DNA of 64,000 nucleotides from Lutraria lutraria (taxonomy: Eukaryota; Mollusca; Bivalvia; Venerida; Mactridae). Below are positions 42,341 through 55,300 of the stretch, piece after piece (the first letter of the stretch is position 1; the number at the start of each line of letters is the position of its first letter). The DNA lies in NCBI GenBank assembly GCA_964023205.1, contig OZ026833.1:31894830-31958829 (forward strand), given 5' to 3'. The notes beneath the pieces are model-generated. The model ran no database searches. It saw only the letters and a list, made by a program, of their open reading frames with translations, and was not told where the DNA came from. A program made the position numbers and the translations under genes.

Positions 42341-43314
42341 ACATTTTCATGTTTCGTTAACTCTCATTCTGGTCATAGAGTATTTGTCATGGCATAATAT
42401 TATACAATCAAATCAAAGTAATATACTTTAGATTATGGAGAAATTACGTTGCTCAAACAATTATATTGTCATACAATATTTATTAATGATACCAGTGTCA
42501 AGTTCGATCACTAGTAGTGACTCTAACTCAATTGCCTAAAAAGTCACTATCATACTTTATTAACGTCTTCTTCAGCAACATCATTGTGATAGTTGTTTTT
42601 TTCTGCAAGATTTGCATTTCAAGTCGTAAAGTGCAATAATTATTCTACTTGATTACGATCTGCACATCGGAATACATTTTTTTTTAAATTTTAAGTAGCA
42701 ACGACGCGTGTTAGATAATAATACTTTATAAATTGTTTTTCAAATTTATTGTTTGGACAGTAGCTTGAAGATGCGGAATTTAATTTCTTTCATTTCTTTC
42801 AACGCGTAATGACCTGCACGGTATATTCTTTTCGGAACACACAAAACATTTCTTGACCTTTCACTCGATCATCAGATCTATCTTAAGGCATTGTTTCGAC
42901 ACAACCTTCAAAACAACATCAGTGGCAATAGAGATCTGTAAATCAGTGATATTCGAGCCAGACAATAACAAACAACTATGGGCAGGTTATTGTTTTCAAG
43001 CTTCCTTGCATGCTATGTTAAACACTTCGATAGGCGGTAAATAAAGCAGTTATTTTTGTGAAGCCGGAAGTATTTATGAATATGAAGTTTGCAAGGATCT
43101 TTCAACAGACATACTTAGTTTGGAGTATCGAATTTCACTAAACCTTCAACTGCAATGGGATTGACAGTAAGATTTAACTGTGCAACATCATCGAGTGGAT
43201 GAAAAAGTAGTGTTTAAGAGAGTACATAAAATAAATCTAAAGAATATGTGTGTTGTTTAAGATAATTCTGCTGGACAACCATCAAATATATGTGTATTAC
43301 GGTATGCGCATAAA

Positions 43315-43393
43315 ATGGCTGGCGGCAACACACTTGTCTGCTATGTGACACTACTAGTGATTCATGCTTGGATTATCGAGGTGAATTGTGGTG
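43315..43393 (+). CDS. Gene B exon 1: signal peptide
   Basis: ATG at 43315. 26 codons 'MAGGNTLVCYVTLLVIHA' plus 'WIIEVNCG', a classic hydrophobic core followed by small residues, then donor 'GGTG/gtgagt' in phase 1, as needed by every EGF exon here. A mutated copy of this exon lies at 48541-48620. Confidence 0.6.
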
Positions 43394-46300
43394 GTGAGTA
43401 TATTCATTTTAGCGATGGATCTAAATACTGTCATAAATATCAAAACGTTAAAAAACATATTCCCAAAGCTAATTACTATCTTCCTTGCATAATAGTATCG
43501 ACTGGCAACTATTTAGTATACCCTATTCCTAAGAATTTCAGTAAAATGTGAAGATGTGCTTTTATTAACCACGAATGACTCTTAGTTCAGGTGAATGTCT
43601 AATTGTTGTTTAACAGAAGCAGAAGTGTCAATTATTCAAACGGTTTTAGATACAATTGTTTTGATAGATTATGTGCATAAGAATCGAAGTGTGTTTCATA
43701 TTATGCAGTACAATAACAGTCAACATTTAAATTATTCCTCACTTACATACATATGCACGAAGTTGTCAGAAAAATGCTGATGGTTACCACGCAAAGCAGG
43801 GACTCTGTTTTACGATAGGTCAATGAATTATACTAATTTTTGTTCAACATAAAGACATTTATTGTAAATATCGTGATCATTCTAACATCGAAACTCAGTC
43901 ACGGGACTCAATGCACTACCGGAAACATATGAGATACTGATAAAGTATATATCAAAGACATTTGCTCCAGTTTCCCTTTTTCACATAGACATATAAGGAA
44001 AATGAAAACCCCATGATCTTTTTAAACGATGCATGCTAACAGAAACATTGTAAGCGATAAAAGTGGTGGTTGACTCACTCGTTCAGGAGTTATCTACCCT
44101 TGATTTTGGATGTTTGGTTAATTTTAGGTCATATAGAAGTATCGCTATTATTTCCTAGGACATACATTCTTTTACGTAAAATGTGTTGATCAAGTATAAA
44201 GATAATTGAGAAAGGCACATGTCGCACAAGTTTTCGGAATAAATTGTATGAGTTTCCCAAATTGTGGTGCATCACATCCTGTTGCGACAGGGACGATTAA
44301 AAGAGCAAGTAGCCTGTCTTGTTAGTGTGGCCATGAACAGCCAGCGTAGGTATATCGGATAGATATCGGATAAAGAACGATTTATCTGAATAACGGTCGA
44401 ATCAATATCCATCTGTGATTGTTGGGTGATTGATCCTTTTTACCAAATATTGTTAAGCAGTCGGAAAAGTCTAAAAGACTAAAGCATTAAATGGAAGTAA
44501 AGATATATCTGTTAGTGTCTTGGTGTTTGATAAAACAAAAAATCGCAGACGAACAGACCACGGGCGGAAGTCAAGGTAAAATAATTAACATGGTGATATG
44601 TTCGTTCGATTTGAATTACTGCTTTGTGACAATCTTAATAATCTAGGTTGGCACAAGGACGACACACAATAGCAAAATTTACTTTACTCCAGGTAAGTTA
44701 TTTAATATGGTTTTCGCGATGGATATATTCTTCGAATAAACAACATTTTAACTTTTAAATTTTTTTCTGCTGAATCACTGAATTATTTTAAATCAAGAGT
44801 TCAGCTCGCTTTTCTGTATTTGAAGGGTACCCGAAATAACACTGATATCAGTTTAAATTGAGATCGTTGATGTATTAAGATTTGAGAATGAGTTGCTTTT
44901 CTTACAGGTCTGCTATTCCGAATGTTGGTGGCTCATCATTGAGAAAACTATGACTGGGAATATTCAAGAAATTATCCACAACAGCCTGATTATTGAGTTC
45001 AACTAGACCAGAGCAGATGGGATAGATGGGTTTTGAGTTTCTGAAACCTTGGACCAATATACACATTGACATAATAATTCATTCTATGACGATGTTAGTT
45101 AGGCATGTGTTAGGCTGTCGTGTACATTTATTTCGTCCTTAATTAAACAATAGGTATTATTAATGAATGTATCGTTACCTGCCGTTAAACTGTAACATGA
45201 CAAAATAAAATAAATAACTTGCTGATGTATTTCACTGCATCATTTTCTTCCTGACCTAGGGTCCGGACACGTTAAAATGTAAACCTATGGCACGTTGTAA
45301 AATTGCCATTATCGGACCGAGTAATATTTAAAACACTATCTGTATGTATTTGGGTAAAACAAATAAATATAGATTGAAGACTTTGATACGGGCGTATTCA
45401 TACATTACGGAAGTTTGCTGAAACACTTTGCCGAAAGTCTTCCTCATTCGTAAAACCAACGATGTAAACATATAGCATTCATTGTTTTGACATTCAATTA
45501 AAACACGGACGTTTTGAGCCAATCTATTTTTCAAACTAGCTCATCTGCGACGACGTATAAGAGCTAAATCAATCGTATTAAAAAAACAACACCATTTTAA
45601 TTGAATTTTATTAAAAACGAGACCCAAGCTCTATCATGGATATTATGCTCATAACTAACACAAAAAAAGAACTTAGGATACTCTTTAAATAAGGAGGAAC
45701 AGTGTAGAATGGACATATCAGATTTTCACACTCTCCATAATAAAATTCATTTTCCCATATGATTACCGTCAATATACGAGGGCTGTTCTGGAAATTCGCG
45801 AAATTTCTCAACAGCATGACTATTTACAGGGCTTTGGAGTTACAACTATAAACGGAAAGTCGCTGCTAATCTGAATAGAAATAAAACACAAATGACTTCA
45901 ATCATAATATGGTTATAAATGATTAACATGGCTTCAATTAAGCTGTTCTACTTGTAAATAGTTTTGACATAGCATAAATAATGCTACTTTCTTAACGCTG
46001 TCACAAAATTCAAAACTTCTTTAACCAAATTGTACGACACATTCGTCCGTGGCGAGTTGACTATAAAACACAGTGCTTTCCTGTTCGTCATCTTTTTATT
46101 CACACATTTTTTAAATTGTATCCTGTAGACAAAACTGATACATAACATTATTTTAATCTTTTTTAAAACATGATCATGTGCATAATGAAACTCCACAAAG
46201 GCTATTATTGATATTCCGTCGTTCGTATATGAATCTCAAATAATGCTGATTTGTGATGATTCAATTGGTTGCATCCTTATCACCTATTAGCATAGATTAT

Positions 46301-49300
46301 TGAGTGGGTTATTCAGTCATGGTTAGTGATCATCCGTAAGTTTTAACATACTTTCCGACATATGTAATGAGCGATTACGGATTGCCTTAAATAGAAAATA
46401 TGGCATACCTGGTATTTGTAAAGTCTGTTCGTGTTAAAAGCTAATCAGTCTCCGCTATCGCATAATCATAACTCAATCGTTTGAGCCCTATGTTATAGCC
46501 TTAGTTAATTCAATATATCTGCACATCTGTAAATGGGTGCCCATTTGTATCAAGTTTCTTAATTACTTTTTTAACACCTAGCCGAACAATAACACGAACT
46601 ATTGAAACTAGTTCCCAAGTGAGCTATTATTTTTTAAGTTAAAGTAGCATCTTCTATAGAAAGTAATTCCCGTCTAGTGGGTGTTCGGATAATGACAAAT
46701 TTATTCTGCTTTGAGAATTGATTTAAAGCATTTAAGATACCCTTTCTGCTTACTTTTAAGAACAAATAACCATTAGAATGATGCCGATGTGACATGATAT
46801 ACGTAACATGTGACATAATATACGTAACATGTAATTTTGCTTCTGCCTGGTGTGAGCAGCAACTTGAATAATAAGATTAAACAAATTACTTATCATGGGA
46901 ACACATTAATTATAATCCCTAACTTGAGATGAACTGTACCTTTATGTAGATACATGAAAATATGGTACAACAGATGCAATAAATTGAACATTTTCGTCAA
47001 ACGCAATGCCTATGCTAGAATGATTTCTTTACACGCTTGTGTAAGGTCAATGTTCTAATGTTCAATGTTCGCTTATTTTTCAACATATTAAATACAACTT
47101 TCCTATGAGAGACAAACAATATTATATAAACATGGTAATATTTGTTTCCTCGTGCAATGTTACGTACATTGATGCTACGCATGGACAGACATTTTTTTAT
47201 GATAAATATTAATGCCTAGTTAAATTATATTTTAAAACCATGCAAGTTCTTAACTTTATACCAAACAACACAGCCAACCTTGATTTAATATAGTGGTATG
47301 ATGATTCTAACATTTCCTATTTAAACTTTGTTATTTTAGCGTTAAGAAACAAACCATGGTTTTATTCTTTTCCCAACGTACGACCTTATAATGAAATGCA
47401 GTATTGTGTATTCTGTGAATCCAAAACAGTTTGCACGCAATCTGATAAGATAATCAGTGTGCCATTGTTTTGATAAAACATACCAAAGGACTTTAAACAT
47501 TGTTTTCTTTAGAACATTGTTAATAACTGTATAGATACTCTAGAAGGAAACTGAAAATAATTGTAGATAGATAAACGTATTATCTTAATGCACACCTAAT
47601 TCACACCAGGTTTCAAACCTAGCAGATTCAGCTCCGTCTATAACTGTGACGTAACAATTTGATTTTCATAAATTATTCTTTCATTTAAAGAAATAATCGT
47701 TATATGAATTATACGAGGCAAAAACAAATGTAGTCATACGCAATGGTGATTATGCTTAAATACAAATTTAACGAAATATGTTAAGACTATCAATTAATAA
47801 AGGCATACAAAAACTAATAGAGAAACGCCTTTCTAATTCAGTATCCATGACATACATGCGAGAAGCATGAGTACTGCATATTTGCCTGTATGTGGATTAA
47901 GATTTCTATATTTATATCGATTCTGTCCTAAAACATACACTGAAGACGTATTCGAATGGTGGAAATAGCATTCTTTTTATCTCCAGGGCATTCACACTCA
48001 GATTATTTAATTTAATTTATCATCGGATCGTGTATTAACGAACAAATTTACAATAAGTTTGTATTAAAAAAACAACCTTACTTTCATTTCAGCGTTTCAA
48101 GTAAACTGGGGAAACGGTGTAGGTATTTTTTGGACGGGTGTTTTCGTGGGTTATCTTCAAATTCAATGCAAATTTTAACATAATTCTGGTTACTCGACCA
48201 CTTCAGTTGTATCAGTATTTATATAGGATGCTACCGGATGATAATTTTTTAAATGTCTGCATTATTGTTTTGACATTTCGATCAGCCGAAGATAAAGGCG
48301 TTCTTTTTGATAAGCCGGAAAAATAATGAATATCAAGCAAATAAAGGACTTAACAACATACATACATTAAATTCATTATAAGCACACTTGTATTGTCAGT
48401 TCTTTATAATGCTACAATACAGTCGCGTGTGACTTAATAAGAGTAATATACAAAATACACCAACATAATACTTGTTTTTTTGTGGGTTTTTTTTTGGTGA
48501 ATTGTGCTTGGTAATCATAGAATAAATTACGGTATGTGTATGTTACGGCTGTCAACACGCTTGTTTGCCTGACAATACTACTAGTGATTCATGCTTTCAT
48601 TAACAGAGTAAATAGCGGTAGTGAGTGTTTATTTTTATGGAACGAAAAACATTTATCGAGACAAAAAAATAGCATTTCTTTGCAGAATAGCATTGTTAAT
48701 GTCATCACATCTAGCAACATATCATGCTACTCTGATGATAAGAATTCTAAATATCCTAATATTTTAAATGGCGGATGGTCTCCAAATATGCAGAACATGT
48801 AGATAAAATTATATCAACAATAAATGGTTGTTAAGTTTAGGTCATTGGCTTAGTATTGCTCCTGGAAAAAATAAACGATTTTTAATATTGCTGTTTCAAA
48901 CACATCATAAAATTGTTTTGATGTGTTACGAATATGAGGGGGTCTCATCAGCAGTTACCGTATATAATTACACGGATACGCACACATGTATGTAGGTTAC
49001 CGATAATTGTATCAAATTACATGTAAATTTGATAAATCCCTTTATCCGTTGATCTTAACTTTTTCAACTTTTTTCATAGCCGTTATCACTATTTAAGTCA
49101 CATCTCCGGGAAATGTTGGTGTATGCAACATGAACATGTTATTCATCAGGGTTCAGTTCTACGATATTTCATTTTTAATGTCGAGGCTAAATAAAGCATC
49201 GGGACTCCGTACAGAAAGACGCCGCAGAACAACAGAATTTATATCCCTGATGGTATTTCGAAAAGTGCTCGTAGTATTTCATCGTGGCCGATTTGAATAA

Positions 49301-52300
49301 CCGATAAACAGCTCACCCGTTTCCTGTGGTTTTCTTAACACAGTACAGTGCCTGTTTGTTGGGATCGGGAAACTGAAAAACTAGTCTACCACTGCTATCG
49401 TATATATGTGCATTCATTTCAACTAACCTGTTGGTTAATAATCACGCGACCGTTAATTATATTATGGTATATGAGTAAAATAATGAAATAAACAACTTAA
49501 TATTGGAATAGTATTAATTTTGTCAAATGAATGACATTGATACTGTATTCATCACAAATTGTTTACCCACCGATTCAATTTCACTTCAACTTTTCAAGAT
49601 AAATATAATTGTTTTTCGGTGAATCTGTAAAATACGTTTCTTATATAAGTTCTTTTTGGAGACCATGCAATCGAGATTTAGACATAAATAACGCTGCGTA
49701 AATATACATTGCATGGCCATATTTAATTATCGCGGTATAATTATTTTTTCATGGGCACATTTTAGACAACAATGAACTAGGTGACGTCAGTTTTGAACCT
49801 CCATATAGTTTACAAGCTAGCTTAACTCCGACTATGAAGACAATGGTTGTATCCAATATCGTTTAAATCGAACATAGTGGCCTAAAATATTTAAGACTAG
49901 CTTCTACCATGAATATAATGTCTGCATTACAAGGTCACTTTCGGACAAAACTCTCAGTAGTAAATCGATACTGAAAAAATGGAGCACGAAACATGTAACA
50001 TAAATGTGTACACTTTGCACATTAATGTTATTTCATACATTCGTATGAATGGATGTAATAAAAAAGCAATGCATTCAAAGTGATAATTTCACTTACACTC
50101 ATTTTTACTCTCAGCCTTTTTAGCTTCGATCATTAAAATATGGTGTTGAATAATAAGTTTTACAATAAAACACTCACGTTGAATACAATGTTAAAATAGC
50201 TTTTAATTTGTGTGGTTGTACCATAGATGTGAACAATAATACATGAATAGATAATATATGAAATTTTCAAAGTTATTGGTTCAACGACGAATTCATTAAG
50301 CGAGCAAACGGAATTTACAACAAAGATAGATATAATCGGAATAATTTACATATCACATATAAAGCAAAACCATTGTTCAATACCACACAAATCAAAAGAA
50401 AATCATAATACTTCTACAACTCAACTCCAGGGTTTCGGAAAGAAGATAAGAAACTTAAACTAGACACGATAATAATATCGATAAAGATGATTTTCATGAC
50501 CCTTACACGTTAACTGATGCATATTTCCAAACGATGTTGAGTATATGAGATAATAATTTTGTGCAAATTAAACAATTAGAGTGTAAAATAACGAAATACT
50601 TAAGGCAATTTCTGATCTAAAAACTAGTAAAAGTGCAGTACCTTACTGCCTATTAGAACTAGACCCTTTTTCGCCACGTACGTATCACTTAGGATAAAAA
50701 GCGACTCGTCTGGTCTTTTATCTCGTTAAGTAAATATGGAGACTGTTCTCTGACACATAAACTTGCAGCAAAGGATCGTGATTTGTAATGTAATGATAAT
50801 GGACTATAAACACTTTAAATTTGTATTTGTTTTTCTTTTTAGCCAGTAAAGTCGTCATATTGTGCTCAATTATTGTGCCAAAAAGGCTTGGTAATTCTTT
50901 AAGAACACCGTTGATGGTCAGTCTGTAGAGCATTAAAAAATGAGGCAGTTTAACGGCTTAACAAAGAATTAGTGTATGCCACCTAAGTAAGTTTCCACGC
51001 ACCCTCCAGTAGCAATAATAGTTAACGAAAATAGGTAACACAAAGGTCAGGGTACAAGTTACAAAATTAAGGAACTCATAGAAGACCGTAAACAAACTCA
51101 ATATGTAAGTATATGATCTAACCTTCGGCTATGGAATCACCTTGAACTATTACTGTCAATGTGTTTTACATGCATTTTTACATTCGTAAATCTTTTATCT
51201 TCTCTTGTTTAAGTTGTCTTTCTTATCAAATCAATATTGATGCGCCTAGAACAGAGACGTATAATAATTAAAAAGAAATGGTCAATTCGTTTTTATGTCA
51301 TCCGAAACGAATCCTGATTTTCTTTTATGCTTCACTTCGAAACTATTACTGGTTTTATTCAGACTTAAGACCGAAACTTTTTTTTAATTTCATTTTGCAA
51401 TGATCTAATATGTTATTCTGCCTTGACGCATTTGTAAAACCTATTTGACCTAATACATATGTTACAACGACAATGATTGGTTTAATCAACACTCGCGAAC
51501 GGCAAATAGTAGTTCGGTGTTCTTGTCGAAGGCATTGACGTCATTGAATAGAACCGTTTTATTTAGTTCGATTTGTTAATGGTTGGTTTCAGTTAAGATT
51601 AAGATCTAATTTCATAGTCATGCCTTTTTGTTATTCGCAGAATTATTTCATGAGAAATGTCCAAATATTAATAAAGGGTTAATTAGGTGTCATTTCCTGT
51701 AACGGAGTGTAGCTATTTACCCAAGAACAATGACATTCCATTATTTGTATTGGCAAATGGGATTTTCGAGATTATTCCTCTTTTTAATGTCTTTTCGTCG
51801 GTGACCATTTGTCATTCCATAACTGCTGGTCATGTTGTTGATGAATGTTTGGGTATGTGCTTGTTAAAAATGATACTCATAATTTATGCTTACCAAGTGT
51901 GTTACCTAGCCAATAGAGCATCACATGGAAGGCTATAATGACCCAAAACACTATTTCTTTGTTCAGACAACAGCTGCATTTGCACGGATTGGTGAATCCG
52001 TAAATATAAATAAATTGTGGAATAATTAAACAATGAATTTGAACTCAGTGATGGTCTATAATTGGTATCCAAGTCATACCTTCGAGTAACCCTAAATGGT
52101 GATTCCTTCGTTATACCGGAAATATTCACAAAAAGCTCGCGCTATATACTTTGTTGATTGACGTCATACCCTGAAAGCCAACGTCTAAAAAGGAATATAA
52201 TTGAGAAATAATTCATTCGATATTGCGCTATTATTTCCTCATATAATAACATACTTTATATTTTCCGTCAATTGTGATGCAGAGTCAAATGATTAAGTAC

Positions 52301-55300
52301 CGTGTATACAGACAAATTAACTCTGCAGAACAGTGGAGTTATTTGTTATTTTTCAGAAATGTCCTCATAAATGGCTCTTGTTTTGTAGATTGTAATACTG
52401 TGTTCCGAAATACACCAACCTTCAACAACTGTACATATCGATGTCATTGTAAGGAAGATGAAAAATGTGATCAGGAAACTGGTGATTGTCCCAATGGTTG
52501 TGCGTTAGGTTGGATGGGGCCCGGTTGTCAATATCGTAAGTATATTATACACGCGAGTAATGAACAGTATGCAAACCCGTCTTGCATCTACGAAATAGTA
52601 TACTCAAAAACAAGAAGGCATGCATTACAAACCTCATTCTGCTGATTAAGTATCACATTTATTGGCATTAATTTATCATGCAAAATAGTAGGTGTATTAA
52701 CAATTATTTTTATTTACAAAATAATATGCAACTTCAATTTGTATATATGTTTGTATCAGGCAACATTGCGCGCAAGCGAACAGGAGTAAGCAATGTGGGA
52801 GGAACAACTATTGTGAGTGAACAAGCACAACAAGCTGTTGACGGTGATGTGACAACTTGTGCCAGAACAAAAGATGAAAATGCACCCGGCGGATACAACT
52901 ATTGGAGAATACAATGGAAAATTAAATTTCGTATTGTTGGTCTCGTTTTGAAGATACGTCAAGAAGATGTTGGTATGCCCGCTTGCTGTCTATTTTTATA
53001 CCAATGTCAAAGTGTGTATGATTACAAATATGTATGTTACTGAAGTATTATTCAATAACTTGTTTACAATCGCCAAATATAACTATGCGCTTATTATCTT
53101 GAAACGGCAAACTACATCGGTCCACAATATCTTCTGCTTGAACAAATGATACTTATAACAAGCACTGTACTTGTATCATTATGAATGAATATGTCATTAA
53201 TCATAAAAGTTATACATCCTTTGATAATTACATGTACCTTAAACGAACTTCGAATATATTTTTCACAATTAAGTTCCATATAACAAAGCACACCATGCAA
53301 TAAAACACACTCAATGATTGAGATGTGTCATCGGTTAAAATTCAGAGGAAGACGTTCGAATGCTCGTGGAAATATCCACTAGAGCTAAGAACTGAATAAT
53401 TATAATTTATACCGTTTTTCTTTTTGTTATACAGAAAATTCATGCACTTCCATAAAGAAAATCAATTTTATATTTCTGATTTTAGAGATGAACTTTCAGC
53501 TGAAATAAACCTTTTATCAAAACTCAAACCCACACAATAAGTTTAATCAAATACAGTAACTAAAGGAAACTATTAACACATGAGTCTAGAAATTGTGTCA
53601 AGACCTATACACACAATAGTTTTAATCAAATACTATAGAAGATTGCGATGTATGATATCATACGAGTTGTCACCACTGAAATAACTTGTGTGCTGCGTAT
53701 TGTGGTGTTTATTCTAGTAAGTAATGCTGTTACTAACACCTTAATTATCATTCGCAATTTTGGACAGAGTTGTTAAGAATGAAAAATGAAGTCATCAACA
53801 AATTTACTTTGAATATATTACACGTTACTTAACTTCATTTTTAAACATGTCTGCATTGAGAAATGCAGTAAACTACAGTCGATGTAAACAACTATGTTTG
53901 GGTTGTCTTGCTCTTTGCTTAATGTTAATGTATTGTTATTCGTGTGAGCAGTAAATACCACAGGACTGTCTTTTCTGAGCTATAGATATAGCTTTGCCGA
54001 TTATAAATACGGACTCAATCATTGTAGAATAGCTATTAACAAGAACAAATTATTAGTATCAGAGGTTTTATATGTATGATCATTACTGTTACTCTCATGA
54101 AAATCAAAACCCCGATACAACATGATGATACGACGAAAATCAAGTAGTTTGCTTAGTCGAGAACGCAATTATGAAAATGAGTAGTTAACCAATGACACTT
54201 AAAGGGGCATGCCCTGGAACTTGAAGCGTCTCGAATAGCTATCAAATTGGTATTATTTTAATGCCTAAATCAATGAATGAAAGCCCTGTAAAATATTTAT
54301 GAAATATCCCGCTAGTTTACTCAAAATACACTTTTCAAGATTGACCAAACCGATTTCGGCCTAGAAAGTATTCATCATTTTCACAACTCGATCCTTTCGG
54401 TATCTGTCAGAACCGAAAACATCGCGGAAAAAAATGTCAACAAACTGAAATTGTAAGTATTGCTCATGTTATGTTCACTTGAAAGGCAGCGCACATGTTC
54501 AGCTAAACTCTCAGACGATTCGGAAATATCGTTGTCGTCAATAAAAGGCCGACAGCCTTTTATTCAAACCGACATACAAATACCGACGTGCGCGTTATTG
54601 GGTCATTTTAACGCACATTCTTCTTTGGCTTTTCGGTAATAATTGGTTTTACAAGAGACAAACGCATTTTTGGCGAGGCAAAACACAGTAGTTCCTGGGC
54701 ATGCCCCTTTGAATAATAGATGCAATAATAAAAACCCATGCAGACCGTAAATATGACTATGTACAACAACAATAGAAAATATCATTTGTTCGCTTATGTC
54801 TACTAAATTTGCCCAAGTAATAAATGAATCACCCTTTCTTGCAGGTGATTTTAACAGTTTTAGAGTGGAAACTGGTTCTGGACCAGACAATAGGAACTTT
54901 ACCTCTACCTGTTACACACGTGATGATATCACAGGAACTACAGAAATGGAGATAATGTGTACACAACCAGTCTGGACAAAACACCTCAGAATCATTCATG
55001 CTAAACCGAATGTCAGAATGAGAGTTTGTGAAGTGGAAATATATGGAGGCATGCGTTAAGTTTTGTTTTTCATTGTCGTAATGGGATCAACGGTATTATA
55101 AGTAGATACTTTATTTCAGATCCATTAGGCCAACTGGCCCATGAGGACAACATATTTACAAACAAATACATTGATAACATACATGAAAGTATAATATACA
55201 TGCATAAAACAAAACAAATCTATAAAGACACTTCAGGGAGAAGATGTATACATTATCGTATGATAATAGATATCAAATCAAAAATAAATAATGATAATTA

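Larger units (their letters stand above)
37126..43314. other. Intergenic region between gene A and gene B
   Basis: Contains gene A's presumed 3' UTR, LINE fragments (37947-39620, 41920-42340) and a decayed copy of a gene A intron (40970-41350). Otherwise AT-rich with nothing recognised. Confidence 0.5.
43394..52388 (+). other. Long first intron of gene B / intergenic stretch
   Basis: Besides the items listed at 43617, 44491, 44910 and 48541, I see only a small 22-bp duplication near 46792-46835 ('atatacgtaacatgt' twice). The stretches 45071-48060 and 48800-52388 hold no recognisable gene or repeat. Confidence 0.4.

Noticed and set aside
51687..51938. 83-codon frame with hydrophobic stretches
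   Set aside because: No splice or promoter support and no similarity to the gene A/B modules; AT-rich DNA gives such frames by chance.
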